Below are positions 12,848-24,605 of a stretch of DNA of 64,000 nucleotides, piece by piece. Numbering within the stretch: the first letter of the stretch is position 1; each line of letters starts with the position of its first letter. Origin of the DNA: Molossus alvarezi (lineage: Eukaryota > Chordata > Mammalia > Chiroptera > Molossidae); the NCBI GenBank assembly GCA_037176705.1, contig JBAWUJ010000097.1, forward strand, positions 62,001 to 126,000, read 5' to 3'. The notes under the pieces are model-generated. The model searched no databases. It had not been told where the DNA came from and saw nothing but the letters and a program-made list of their open reading frames with translations. The position numbers were made by a program, and so were the translations under genes.

Positions 12848-12862
12848 GAAAATAGGAGGTGA
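12848..12862. repeat. Target-site duplication of L1-2, right copy
   Basis: Exact copy of 6,722-6,736, immediately after the A-rich tail of L1-2. The older L1-1 continues from here. Confidence 0.95.
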
Positions 12863-15440
12863 AATAAAGGAAGAGCTTCCCAGACAAAAAGACTAATTGA
12901 ATATGTTAGCCAAGACCAGCTCTCTTAGAAATGTTAAAAGGGGTGATATAATAAACAGAAGATATAGGAAGAGAAATATAACCTTAATAAATGAAAATTG
13001 CAATAAATAAGTACATATCAACAATTGCCTTAAACACAAATAGATTACACACTCCCATGAAGAGACACAGAGTAGCTGAATACATAAGAATGCATAACTC
13101 TGCCTTAAACACAAATAGATTAAACACTCCCATGAAGAGACTCAGAGTAGCCGAATACATAAGAATGCATGTATGTTGTTTAGAAGAGACCCAACTCACA
13201 ACCAAAGCCTTACAGACGTAGAAAGTGAAGAGATTAGAAACTGAAAATGAATTACAAAAAAGATACACAAAAACATTTCAATACATAAAGACTAAATAGC
13301 ATGCTATTAAACAATGAGTGGGATCACAAGGAGATCAAGAAAAAATTAAAAACTTCATAGAGTCCAATGAAAATGAACACACAACAACACAAAATCAATG
13401 GGATTCAGTGAAAGTAGTCTTGATAGGAAAGTTTATACCATACATGTCTACCTCAAGAAACTAGATATTCTAATTGACTATCTTACATCAGAACTTAAAA
13501 AAACAGAACAAAAACAAAACAAATAAACAAACAGAAAAAAAGAGTAAGTAGTAGGAAATGAATAGCAAAGATCACAGAACAAATAGTCAACGTAGAGACT
13601 AAAAATAATTCAAAATATGAACAAATGAACAAATTTCTAGAAATACATAATCTCCCAGAACTGAACACGGAAGAGATAGGAAACTTGAACAGACTAATCA
13701 CAATTAAGAAAATTGAAGATATAACCAAGAATCTCCCAGGAAACAAAAGCCCAGTCTCAGACAGTTTCATGGGGGTGTTTTACTGAACATTAAAAGAACT
13801 CACACCCATCGTTCTCAAACTGTTTCAAAAAATCCAAGAAGACGGAACACTTCCAAACACACTCTATGAGGCCAGCATAATCCTAATTCCCAAACCAGAT
13901 GAAGACACTACAAACAAAAGAAACCTACAGGCCAATATTCCTGATTAACACACATGCCAAAATTCTTAACAAAATATTAGCCAATCAAATCCAGCAATAC
14001 ATCAAATACATTATTAAACATGACCAAGTGTGTTACATTCCAGGCACTCAAGGATTGTATAATATATGCAAATCAATAAATGAGATAAAAACCATATGAT
14101 CATATCAATGTATGCTATAAAAGCATTCGACAAAATCCAGCACCCTTTTCGGATAAAAACGCTCAGCAATGTGGTAATCGGGGGCCATATCGCAATATAA
14201 TAAAGGCCGCATATGAAAAACACAGCCAACAACGTACTCAATGGTCAAAGACAAAAGGCATTTCCCTTAAGAATAAGAACAAGACAGGGATGCCCACTTT
14301 TGCCACTCTTATTGAACATAGTACTGGAAGTCTTACACACAGCAATTAGACATGATGAGAAAATAAAAGAGATCCAAATTGAAAAGGAAGAAGTGAAACT
14401 GTCATTACATGTAAATGACATAATATGGTAAAAAAAAAAAAAAACATCCTAAAGACTCCATCAAAAATCTACTAAACTTAATAAATGAAATTGGCAAAAT
14501 GGCAGGATGCAAAATCAATGTCAAGAAATTGATGGCATTTTTATACACCCAATCTGAAATCACAGAAAAGAAACTAAAAAATCAATCTCATTTACCATCA
14601 GAGCACAAGAAATCAAAATACCTAACAATAAACTTCACCAAAGTAGTAAAGGACTTCTTCACAGATGAGTACAGGTCTTTGCAATTAGAAGTGAAGGAAG
14701 ATATAAAAAAATGAAAGCATATACCTTGTTCATGAAATAGAAGAATTAACATCATTAAAATGTCCATACTACCCAAAGCAATCTATACATTCAATGCAAT
14801 CCTCACAGAAATACCAATTACTTACTTCACAGAACTAGAACAAACACTCCAAAAGTTTATATAAAACTAAAAACCAAACCTAGTAGCCACACAAATCTTG
14901 AAAAAAAAGAACAAAGTAGGAGGGATCACATTACCAGATTTCAGGTTATACCACAAAGCCACTGTAATGAAAATAAGCCTGGTACTGGCATAGGAATAGG
15001 CAGATAGATAAATGCAACAGAATAGAAAACCAGAAATTGATCCAAGACAATATGCTCAATTAACAATTCACAACATCGGTAAGAACATACAAAGGAGTCA
15101 AGACAGTCTCTTCAATAAATGGTTTTGGAAAAACTGGACTGCTACTTGCAAAATAAAATGAAGCTAGACCACCAATTTACAGCATACATGAGAATAAACT
15201 CGAAATGGATAAAATACTTAAAGGTATCTTGTGAATCCATACAAATGCTAGAAGAAAGTGCAGGCAACAAATTTTCAGACATAGCAAAATTTTCACTGGT
15301 ACAACACTTAAGGCAACAGACATATACACACCAAAGAAATCAACATGTGGGACTGCATCAAACTGAAAAACTTCTGCACAGCAAAAGAAAGAACCATCAA
15401 AATGGAAAGGGATCCTACTTTCTGGAAGACACTGATTCAA
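12863..15440 (+). mobile_element. L1-1, second part (end of ORF1, internally deleted ORF2)
   Basis: Continuation of the L1 split by L1-2. The ORF1 end, inter-ORF spacer and ORF2 start are in the expected order. Most of the endonuclease is deleted at about 13,225-13,300. The element is lost at about 15,430, where L1-3 5'UTR-type sequence starts. Shared variants with 19,971-24,605 (for example CATGTCTACCTCA in place of the younger CAGGCTTACCTCA type) put it in an older subfamily. Confidence 0.87.
12991..15430 (+). pseudogene. L1-1 ORF2 remnant with endonuclease deletion and 75-bp internal duplication
   Basis: ORF2 begins at the ATG at 12,991 (MKIAINKYIS...). A 75-bp block at 13,027-13,101 is repeated in frame at 13,102-13,170, so the NTNRL...EYIRMH segment occurs twice. 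After the ETQL segment (about 13,185) most of the endonuclease is missing and the frame resumes near the RT N-terminal region at about 13,300. The RT active-site position reads L-H-V-N-D-I-I-W (about 14,400) where younger copies have FADD. Many stops and a poly-A expansion at 14,430-14,445 follow. Clearly dead and old. Confidence 0.85.
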
Positions 15441-15489
15441 CCCTGGTAGGCTTGCGAGGATGCCAGAGGGGCCCGGGAGCCCATTGTCC

Positions 15490-15735
15490 TGGGCTGGGAC
15501 CTGCAGCAGCCTTGGCATGGACCTGTGGCCCTGGTTGGGACCTGCTACAACCCCATCTGGAACCTGCGGCCCTGGCTGGGACCTTCTGCGTCCTCAGGTG
15601 GCACGTGAAGCGGTCTCGGTTGAAACATGTGGGCTCAGCTGGGACCAGCGGCCTCAGCTGGAAGCTGCGTCCTTGGTTGGGATCTGTGGCCTAGGCTAGA
15701 ACCTGCAGCTTCCTAAGGTCGGATCAGCAGCCTCT
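15490..15735 (+). repeat. About 20-bp tandem repeats in the L1-3 5'UTR
   Basis: About ten imperfect units of the type GCTGGGACCTGCGGCCCT follow one another with a period of roughly 19-22 bp. This repeat is unrelated to the monomers of L1-2 at 6,771-7,200, although the two 5'UTRs align well downstream (from the GACACAGGCTAAATTGGCAG stretch on). The 5'-most part of the L1 promoter region therefore differs between copies. Confidence 0.7.
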
Positions 15736-16405
15736 GCTGGATCCTGTGACTTCCGCTTGGTGCTACGCCCTTGTCTGGGAGCTGTCACAGCCTCACCTAC
15801 ACTTAGCTGGGAGCTGAGCCCTCAGGTTAAAGTATCAGGTCGCTCCACGGTGCAAAGCCCGGACACAGGCTAAATTGGCAGCAGGCACTCACCTTGGGAT
15901 CTGGCAGAGGGAGGGCAGATGGGACTGGAACTGTGTGGGGATACTCAGGATTTGGAGGGTGCTCAGAGCTTTTGCTGAGTGCAGCCACTCAGGACTCCGG
16001 TTATCTGACTCCTTCCCAGGGCCCTGAAGAGAGGCAACAGCCCCTCCCTCAAAGATTCAAACCCAGCAGGTAGCCATTGAAGTGCAAATTGAGGCCCATT
16101 ATCAACCAGCATCTGCCCCACCCTCAGGAAATCCTCCTACACTGAGCACATGAGGGAGTATTTCATTCAACTCAGAAACCAAGTTTCTTCAGGTGACCAC
16201 TACAAATACCTCCAGAAAAAAACTAGAGGATAACTACGATTGCCTGGGATAGCAACTCTAACCAGGAATGTTAAGACTTTACACTGGTGTTTAAAGTGGG
16301 TCTTCCCTGCCTCATCCAAACCCAGGAGAGGGAGCCACAAACAGCAGAACACCAACACCCGCTGGGAAAATTTGGCAGACTCCAAAGCCCACTATAATAG
16401 CCAAA

Positions 16406-17313
16406 ATGGTGAAACACAGAAACAAAAGCCAAATGAAAGAACAAGACACCTCTACTGAAGATGAGATAAATGAGGTGCAGTTAAGCAAGTTAATAGAACT
16501 AGAACTCAGAGCCATAATCTTGAGGAAGCCAACAGCATGAGTAAGGACATGACCGCCATTAGTAAAGACACACAAATATTGAAAATCAGCCAGTTGGAAA
16601 TTAAAAACCACCAAGGAGATATGAAGAATGACATATCAGAAATAAAAAATACATTGGAAAGTCTAAATAGCAGAGTAAAGGAAGCAGAGGACCGAATCAG
16701 AGAACTAGAAGATAGGGTAGAAAAAATCAACCAATCAGTAAACCAAAAGGAATAAACAATTAAAAAACAGAAAAAGAGCTTAAGAGAACTGTGCGACTAC
16801 TGGAAATGTAATAACATTCGCATCATAGGAGTCCCTGAAGAAGAAGAAAATGAGCAAGGGATAGAGAATATATTTGAAGAAATGGTGACAGAAAACTTCC
16901 CTAATTTGTGAAGGAAGAAGACATTAAAGTTCAAGAAGCAGAGAGAGCCCCAAGTAAGAAGAACCCAAACAGGTTCACACCAAGACACACAGTAATCAAA
17001 GTGCCAAACATTAAAGAAAGAGAGAATCCTAAAAGCAGCAAGAGAGAACCAAAAGGTTACCTACAAAGGAAACTCCATAAGGCTCTCACCTGACTTCTTA
17101 CAAGAAACACTATGGGCCAGAAGGGAATGGCATGAGGTAATCAAGGTTACGAGAAACAAGGATTTGAATCCAAGACTACTCTACCCAGCAAGGCTATCAT
17201 TCAAAATAAAGTCAAATAAAGAGCTTCTCAGATAAAAAAAAAAAAAAAAAAAATTAAGGGAATACATTAGCACCAAACCAGCACTGCATGAAATGTTAAA
17301 AGGACTTCTGTAA
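16406..17313 (+). pseudogene. L1-3 ORF1, broken
   Basis: ORF1 chaperone remnant. The ATG at 16,406 (MVKHRNKSQMKEQ...) has the usual CCAAAATGGT context. The coiled coil runs at about 16,540-16,750 and the RNA-binding domains follow to the stop at 17,311-17,313. Frameshifts lie near 16,530, 16,755 and 16,910, and the A-run at 17,235-17,253 is expanded. The ORF2 start follows 45 bases later. Confidence 0.87.
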
Positions 17314-17358
17314 TTAGCAGGAAAAAAAGAAATAAAAATAGAACCACACTAAAAAAAA

Positions 17359-19970
17359 TGGCAATAAATAAGTACATATCGATAACCATCTTATATGTAA
17401 ATGGATTGAATGCTTCCATAAAAAGACAAAGAGTAGCTGATTGGATAAGAAAGCATGACTCATCTATATGTTGTTTACAAGAGACCCCACACACACAACA
17501 AAGTACTCACATAGGTTGAAAGTGAAGGGATGGGAAAAAAAAAAATCTTCCAAGAAAACAGAAAGAAAAAAAAAAGCTGAGGTAGCAATACTCATATCTG
17601 ATAAAATAGATTTCAAAATTAAAACCATAACTAGAGACAAAGAGGTCCACTACATAATATTAAAAGGATCTATCCAAAAGGAAGATATAAACTTGATAAA
17701 CATATATGCACCCAATATAGGAGCACCAAAATATATTAAAAAATCTTCTGGAGGACTTCAAAAAAGAAATCAATAGCAATGAAATCATAGAAGGGGTCTT
17801 CAACACACCACTAACATCACTGGATTGACCCTCTAGACCAAAAATTAGCAAGGAAACAGAGACTCTAAATGAAGCACTAGGCCAAAAGGATTTAATAGAT
17901 ATCTACAGAGAATTACACCCCAAAACTACAGAATTCACATTCTTCTCAAGTGCACATGGAAGATTCTCAAAGATAAACCACATGATAGTGTTGTAACCCA
18001 GGAGATCGACCACACTCAGACTCCATTTTTCAGTTTTTGGGGATGTTTTATTACCTGCACAGGGACTGCAGCCAACCTACACAGAGGAGAACTGCAGCCC
18101 AGAGCTCAGGGGGAGGGCTGCTTATATAGGGCAGGGGTCATTCAAGAGTTTAGCAGAGCAAGCAAGCTGCGTGTACAGAAGCCGAGGCAGTTAGCGATAA
18201 GCAGGAGGGAACGGAGGGGGGAGGGAGCTGAGGCGAAAGGGAACTGGGTGAACTGGGTCAGCATACATCTGTCCTGCTATTCATTTCATTATTCAAGTTT
18301 TAAAAACTAACAAATTCGAGACAGATATCAGTGGTCAGTCAGGTGCAATACACACATGTTGAACAGTTACAGTTTTATGGGGTAAAGGGAGCTTCAGTTT
18401 CTCCCTATCAGTTTCTTTACAGAGCATGCAGGACACTCTGGCCTTGGGGCCGTTTCTGTCCTCCCTTTTCTTGAAGGATGTTGCTTTTCAAATTCCCAGT
18501 GAAGGTCAAACTCTAGTTAATTTTTATGGGGCTAAAGCCCTCTAGAACATTCCCCATTGTTCATCTTGCTGTCTCTGAGGTTGTTAATTAGGGCAGCTTA
18601 AAGACAAGTTGGATTCTAAGGACAGTGAGCTACAACAATAGGACACATACTAAGTCTCTACAAGTTCAAGAAGACTGAAATTATATCAAGCATCTTCTCA
18701 GATCACACTGGCATGAAACTAGACATGAATTGCAACAAAAACATGCAAAGACATTTGAACACATGGAAGCTAAATAGCATGTTATTAAACAATGAATGTG
18801 TTACTGAGGAGATCAATGAAGAAATTAAAAACCTCCTGGAAACCAATAAAAATGAAGACAACAATACAAAATCTATGGGATGCAGCGAAAGCAGTTCTGA
18901 GAGGGAATTTCATAGCCCCACAGGCCTACATCTAAAAACAAGAAAAATCTCTAATCAACTATCTAATCTCACAATTTAAAGAACTAGAGAACAAACAAAA
19001 AGAAAATTCCAGAGGAGGTAGAAGGTAGAAAAGAGTAAATATCAGAGCAGAAATAAACGACATAGAGTCCAAAGAAAAAAAACAATTTAAAGGATCAATG
19101 AAACAAAGAGCTGGAGTTTTGAAAAGATAAACAATATTGATGGACCCTTAGTTCGACTCACAAAGAAACAAAGAGAGAGAACCAAAACACGCAAAATCAG
19201 AAATGAAAGAGGAGAAGTAACAACTGATACCACGGAAATACAAAGATCGTTAACAACTACTATGAACAATGATATGGTGAAAATTCGACAATCTAAGCAA
19301 AATGGGAAAATTTCTAGAAACACATAGTCTACCAAAACTGGACCAGGAAGAGATTGAAAACTTGAACTGGCCAATTACAAAAGAAGAATTTGAAGATATA
19401 ATTAAGACATTCCCAGCAAACAAAAGTCCAGACCTTGGTGGTTTCACGGGGGAGTTTGACCAAACATATATAGAAGAACTAAAACCCATTCTCCTCAAAC
19501 TATTTCAAAAAATTCAAGAAGAAGGAAGACTTCCAAATTAGTTTTATGAAGCCAGAATAATTCTAATTCCAAAACCAGAAAAAGACACTACAAAGAAAAA
19601 AACCTGCAGGCCAATATCCCTGATAAACATAGATGCCAAAATCCTGACCTAAATACTAGCTAATCAAATCCAGCAATACACCAAAAAAATTATCCACCAT
19701 GACAAAGTAGGATTCATCCCAGAGATGGAAGGCTGGTACAATATTCGCAAATCAATAAACGTGATACACCACATAAATGAAATGAAGAATAAAAACCACA
19801 TGATCATATCAATAAATGCCTTTGACAAAATCAAGCATCCACTTCTAATAAAAAGGCTCAGCAATAATAGAAAGATCATATCTAGACATAATAAAGATAA
19901 TATATGAAAGCCAACAGCCAACATCATACTCAATGGACAATAACTAAAACAATTTTCATTAAGAACAAGA
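17359..19970 (+). pseudogene. L1-3 ORF2 5' half, interrupted by an LTR
   Basis: Starts MAINKYISITILYVNGLN at 17,359. The endonuclease can be followed to 17,988, where the solo LTR cuts it between the codons for DHMI and the following G/D-T segment; it resumes at 18,642. The palm lead-in region of the RT is present (19,300-19,950). Frameshifts and stops are frequent, for example at about 17,500, 17,775, 17,828, 18,930 and 19,541. It passes into older-type ORF2 sequence at about 19,970. Confidence 0.85.
17985..18641 (-). mobile_element. Solo ERV LTR (649 bp) with 4-bp target-site duplication ATAG
   Basis: The insert at 17,989-18,637 begins TGTTGTA and ends TACAACA, a perfect 7-bp terminal inverted repeat with TG...CA ends. 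ATAG flanks both sides (17,985-17,988 and 18,638-18,641), and removing the insert and one ATAG restores the L1 ORF2 sequence. On the minus strand a TATATAAG box (18,122-18,129) is followed about 70 bases later by AATAAA (18,047-18,052), giving U3-R-U5 order in minus orientation. A 4-bp duplication and this layout fit a class I (gammaretrovirus-like) LTR. No internal viral genes are present, so it is a solo LTR left after recombination. Confidence 0.9.
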
Positions 19971-21600
19971 ACAAGCCACTCTTATTTAACATAGAACTGG
20001 AAGTCTTAAACACACCAATTACACATGAAAACAAAATAAAAGGGAACCAAATTGGAAAGGAGGAAGTGAAACTGTCATTATATGAAGATGACATAATATG
20101 GCACATAGAAAAACCAAAGGACTCCATCAAAATTCTACATTAATTGAATAAATGAATGTGGCAATGTGGGAGGACACAAAATTAATGTCAAGAAATCGAT
20201 GGCATTTTATACACCAAAAATGAAATAACAGAAAGAGAAACTGAAAAACAAATTTCATTTACCATTACAGCAAAAAAAAATTAAAATAGCTAGGCAAAAA
20301 CTTCACCAAAAAAATAAAGGACTTCTTCACAGATCACGACAAGTCATTGAAATTAGAAGTGGAGGAAGATATAAAAAAGTGAGAGCATATACCCTGTTTA
20401 TGGATTGGAAGAATTAACATCATGAAAATGTCCATACTACCCAAAGGAATCTACACATTCAATGCAATCCTTACCAAAACACCTAAGACTTCCATCACAG
20501 ACCTAGAAAAAACACTCCAAAAGTGTATATAACACTAAAAAAGACCCCAAATAGCAACAGAAATATTGAAAAAGAAGAACAAAGCACGAGGGATCACATG
20601 ACCACATTTCAGGTTATACCACACAGCCCCTGTCATAAAAATAAGCCTGGTACTGGCCCAGGAACAGGCATATAGGTCAATGGATCAGAATAGACAACCC
20701 AGAAAATGAACCAAGACAATATATTCAATTATAATTCAATTATCCATAAGAATAAACTCGAAATGAATAAAATACGTAAATGTAACTCGTGAATCCATAC
20801 AAATTTTAGAAAAAGTGCAGGCCACAAAATTTCAGACATAGCCAGCAGATTTTTCATTAATATAACACCTAAAGCTACAGACACATACACACCTAAATTA
20901 ATTAATTAATTAATTAATTAATTAATTAAAAAATAAATAAATACATAAATAAATAAGTCAATAAACAAGTCTCACTACTTTAAACTCAAAAGCTTCTGCA
21001 CAGCTAAAGAAACAACCCTCAAAACAGAAAGGGATTGTACTATCTGGAAGACCAAAATTGCAGATGATGAATCAGAGAAGGGTTAATTTCCAAAATACAA
21101 AGTGCGTATAAAATTCAACAATAGAAAAACAAAGAACCCAATTAAAAAATGTGCAGGGGAACTAAAGAGACACCTCTCCAAACAGGAGATACAAATGGTA
21201 AGAGACATATGAAGAATTGCAGATGTAAGAAAGAAAGATCTCTTATCCTTTGAGACAAAACGGAGGGACCCAGAAAGTAGTATCCTGAGCAAAACATGCC
21301 AAACACAGAGAGACAAGTATCATATGATCTCACCTATTCATGGAATATAATGAACATAACATTCTGAGAAATGGGTTAGTCCCAGAAATGTGGAAGTGGG
21401 GCACAGACTGACAATCTCCAGAATAGGGGGTGGAGGGGGAGAGATAAACCACAGAACTTATATGCATGTATTCATGAACAATGCACATAGACAACAAAGC
21501 TGGGGACAGGGAAGGGAAAAAGGGGGAGGTGGGAATCAGTGGGGGGGGAGGATAAACAGCTGTAACAATAATTAATTAATTATTTAATGAAATATATTAA
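19971..21600 (+). mobile_element. Older-subfamily L1 3' half joined to L1-3
   Basis: The RT core to the 3'UTR of an older L1, in the same orientation as L1-3. The RT site reads [11 protein letters not shown] at about 20,085. The ORF2 end (TAA about 21,348) and a 3'UTR with the G-rich tract at 21,520-21,550 are followed by an ATTA-rich tail. Internal deletions occur near 20,720-20,750 and 21,215-21,230. Shared variants tie it to 21,601-24,605 rather than to L1-2. Confidence 0.83.
20893..20965. repeat. (TTAA/ATTA)n and (AAAT)n microsatellite inside L1 ORF2
   Basis: About nine ATTA units, then AAATA/ACATA repeats. A related AAATAAATAC tract lies at the same ORF2 position in the next L1 (23,668-23,720). 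The A/T tract was therefore present in a common source and expanded here. Confidence 0.88.
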
Positions 21601-24600
21601 CAATCTAAAATAAAATAAATCATGAATGGGTTCACAAGGAGATCAAGGAACAATTAATAACTGCTTGGAAAACAATGAAAGTGAACACACAACAACACAA
21701 AATCAATGGGATTCCGTGACAGTAGTTCTGATAGGGAAGTTGATACCCCACATGTCTACCTCAGTAAACAAGATTTTCTAATGGACTATCTCACATCAGA
21801 ACACAAAAACCTAGAAAGAAAATGAAATAACAAACAAACACCTCAAACTCAGCAGTAGGAAATGAATAACAAAGAACAGAGCAGAAATAGACTACATAGA
21901 GCCTAAAAATAATTCAAAAGATGAACAAATGGACAAATTTCTGGGATTACATAATCTCACAACACTGAATGGGGAAGAGATGGAAAACTTGAATAGAACC
22001 AATCACAGCTAAGAAAATTGAAGATATAGTCAAAAATCTCCCAACAAACAAAAGCCCAGACTCCGATGGCTTCACAGAGGTGTTTTACGGAACAATCAAG
22101 GAACTACCACCCATTCTTCTAAACTATTTAATAAATCCAGCGAGACAGAACACTTCCAAACACACTTTCTGAGGCCAGCATATTCCAATTCTCAAACTAC
22201 ATGAAGACACTGTAAACTACAGAAAACTACAGGCCAATATTCCTGATTAACACAGATGCCAAAATTCTTAACAAATTATTAGCAAATCAAATTCAGCAAT
22301 ACATCAAACACATTATTCATCTTGACCAAGTGGGTTATATTCCGGGCACTCAAGCATGGTACAATATGTGCAAATCAATAAATGTGATACATCGCATAAA
22401 CCAAATAAAACATAAAAACCATATGATCATATCAATATATGCTAAAAAAGCATTCCACAAAATCCAGCACCCATTTCTGATAAAATCGCTCAGCAGTGTG
22501 AGAATAGAGGGCCCATCTCGCAATATAATAAAGGCCACATATAAAAAACACAACCACAAACATACTCAATGGGAAAAATCAAAAAGCAGTCCCCTTAAGA
22601 ATGAGAACAAGACAGGGATGCCCACTTTTGCCACTCTTATTTAACATAGAACTGGAAGTCTTACACACTGCTATTACACATGAAGACAAAGTAAAAGGGA
22701 TCCAAATTGGAAAGGAGCAAGTGAAACTGTCATTATATGAAGATGACAGAATATGGTACATAAAAAACCCTAAGGACTCCATCAAAAATCTACATTAATT
22801 TAATAAATGTATTTGACAACGTGGCAGGACATAAAATTAATGTCAAGAAATTGATGGCATTTTTATACACCAAAGATGAAATCACAGAAAGAGAAACTAA
22901 AAAATCAATTTCATTTACCATCACAGCACAAAAAACTTAAAATGCCTAGGAATAAACTTCACCAAAGAAGTAAAGGAATTCTTCAGAGATAACTGCAGGC
23001 CATTGAAATTCGAAGTCTAGGAAGATATAAAAAAGTGAGAGAATATTCCTTATTTATGGATTGGAAGAATTAACATCATTAAAATATTCATACTACCCAA
23101 AGCAATCTACACATTTAATAAAATCCTCACCAAAATACCTACGACATATATCACAGACCTAGAACAAACATTCCAAAATTGTATATAAAACTAAAAAAGA
23201 GACCTAATAGCCACAGAAATCTTGAAAAAGGAGAACAAAGCAGGAGGGATCACATGACCACATTTCAGGTTATACCACACAGCCAGTGTAATAAAAATGA
23301 GCCTTGTACTGAAACAGGAACAGGCAGATAGGTCAATGGAACAGAATAGAGAACCCAGAAATTGACCCAAGACAATATATTCAATTATCATTTGACAATG
23401 TTGGCAACAACATACAGTGGAGTCAAGACAGTCTCTACAATAAATGGTGTTGGAAATATTGGACAGCTATTTGCAATTAAAAGCCAAAAATTGAAGCTAG
23501 ACCATGACTTTACACCATCCATGGGAATAAACTCGAAATGGATAAAATACATAAATGTAACTCGTGAATCCTTACAGATTCTAGAAGAAATTTCAGGCCA
23601 AGAAATTTGAGACATAGGCAGCAGATTTTTCACTGATATAACACCCAAAGCATCAGACACATACACAACAAAATAAATAAATACATAAATAAGTAAGTAA
23701 ATAATTAAGTAAATAAACATGCGACACTACAAACTGAAAAGCTTCTGCACAGCTAAAAAACAACCATTGACAACGTGGCAGGACATAAAATTAATGTCAA
23801 GAAATCGATGGCATTTTTATACACCAAAGATGAAAGGGATTGTACTATCTGGAACACCAAAATTGCCGATGATAAATTAGAGAAAGTTTAATTTCCAAAA
23901 TATGGAGTGCTTATAAAATTCAACAACAGGAAAACAAAGAACCCAATTAAAATATCGGCAGAGGAACTAAACAGACACCTCTCCAAACAGGACATACAAA
24001 TGATAAGAGGCATATGAAGAAATGCTCCACATCACTAATCATCAGAGAGATGCAAATTAAAACAACAATGAGATATCACCACACTCCTGTCAGAATGGCC
24101 GCCTTCAACAAATCATCAAACTGCATGTCTTGGCGAGGGTGTGGAGACAGGGGACTCCAGAACACTGCTTGTGGGAATGCAGACTGGTGCCGCCACTATA
24201 GATAATAATATGGGGTTACCTCAAAAACTTAAAAATTGAACTTTCATTTGATCCAGAGATCCCACTTCTAGGTATATACTCTGAGAAGCCTGAAACACTG
24301 ATCTGGAAGAATATATGTACCCCCAGGTTTGTAGCAGCACTATTTACAGTAGCTAAGATCTGGACACAGCCCAAGTGCTCATTAGTGATGAATGGATACT
24401 AAAGCTGTGGTACATATACACAATGGAGTACTATGCAGATGTAAGAAAAAAAGATTTTTCATCCTTTGAGACTACACGGAGGGTCCTGGAAAGTATCATC
24501 TTAAGCAAAACATGCCAAACAGAGAGAGACAAGTATCATATGATCTCAGTTATTTGTGGAATATAATGAACATAACAGTCTGTGAAATGGGGTATTCCCA

Positions 24601-24605
24601 GAGAC
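21601..24605 (+). mobile_element. L1-4: 5'-truncated older-subfamily L1
   Basis: Begins within ORF2 at the position equivalent to 13,312 in L1-1 and runs through the RT (YEDD-type site at about 22,738) and C-terminal region to the ORF2 stop at 24,564-24,566, then a short piece of 3'UTR. The element breaks off at about 24,605 and joins L1 5'UTR sequence. Reading is broken by many stops and frameshifts. A 68-bp piece of its own RT sequence (22,813-22,880) recurs at 23,767-23,834. Confidence 0.87.
21622..24566 (+). pseudogene. L1-4 ORF2 remnant
   Basis: Old ORF2 remnant without an endonuclease. The longest frame (22,330-22,644) covers the RT segment around [20 protein letters not shown]. The catalytic segment reads [12 protein letters not shown], so the usual Phe-Ala before the Asp pair is Tyr-Glu. 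The C-terminal region (24,014-24,566) keeps [14 protein letters not shown] and the Cys-rich end. The recurrence of the altered RT motif in a neighbouring copy suggests it was present in a source element. Confidence 0.82.

Larger units (their letters stand above)
15441..19970 (+). mobile_element. L1-3: younger-type L1, 5' two-thirds
   Basis: Plus-strand L1 with a GC-rich 5'UTR (15,441-16,400), ORF1 and the first half of ORF2. It is interrupted by a solo LTR at 17,989-18,637. Up to about 19,940 it follows the younger copies (like 6,737-12,847). From about 19,970 the sequence switches to the older subfamily. The switch lies at a deletion in the SPLLFN region, which suggests recombination between L1 copies. 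Confidence 0.85.
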
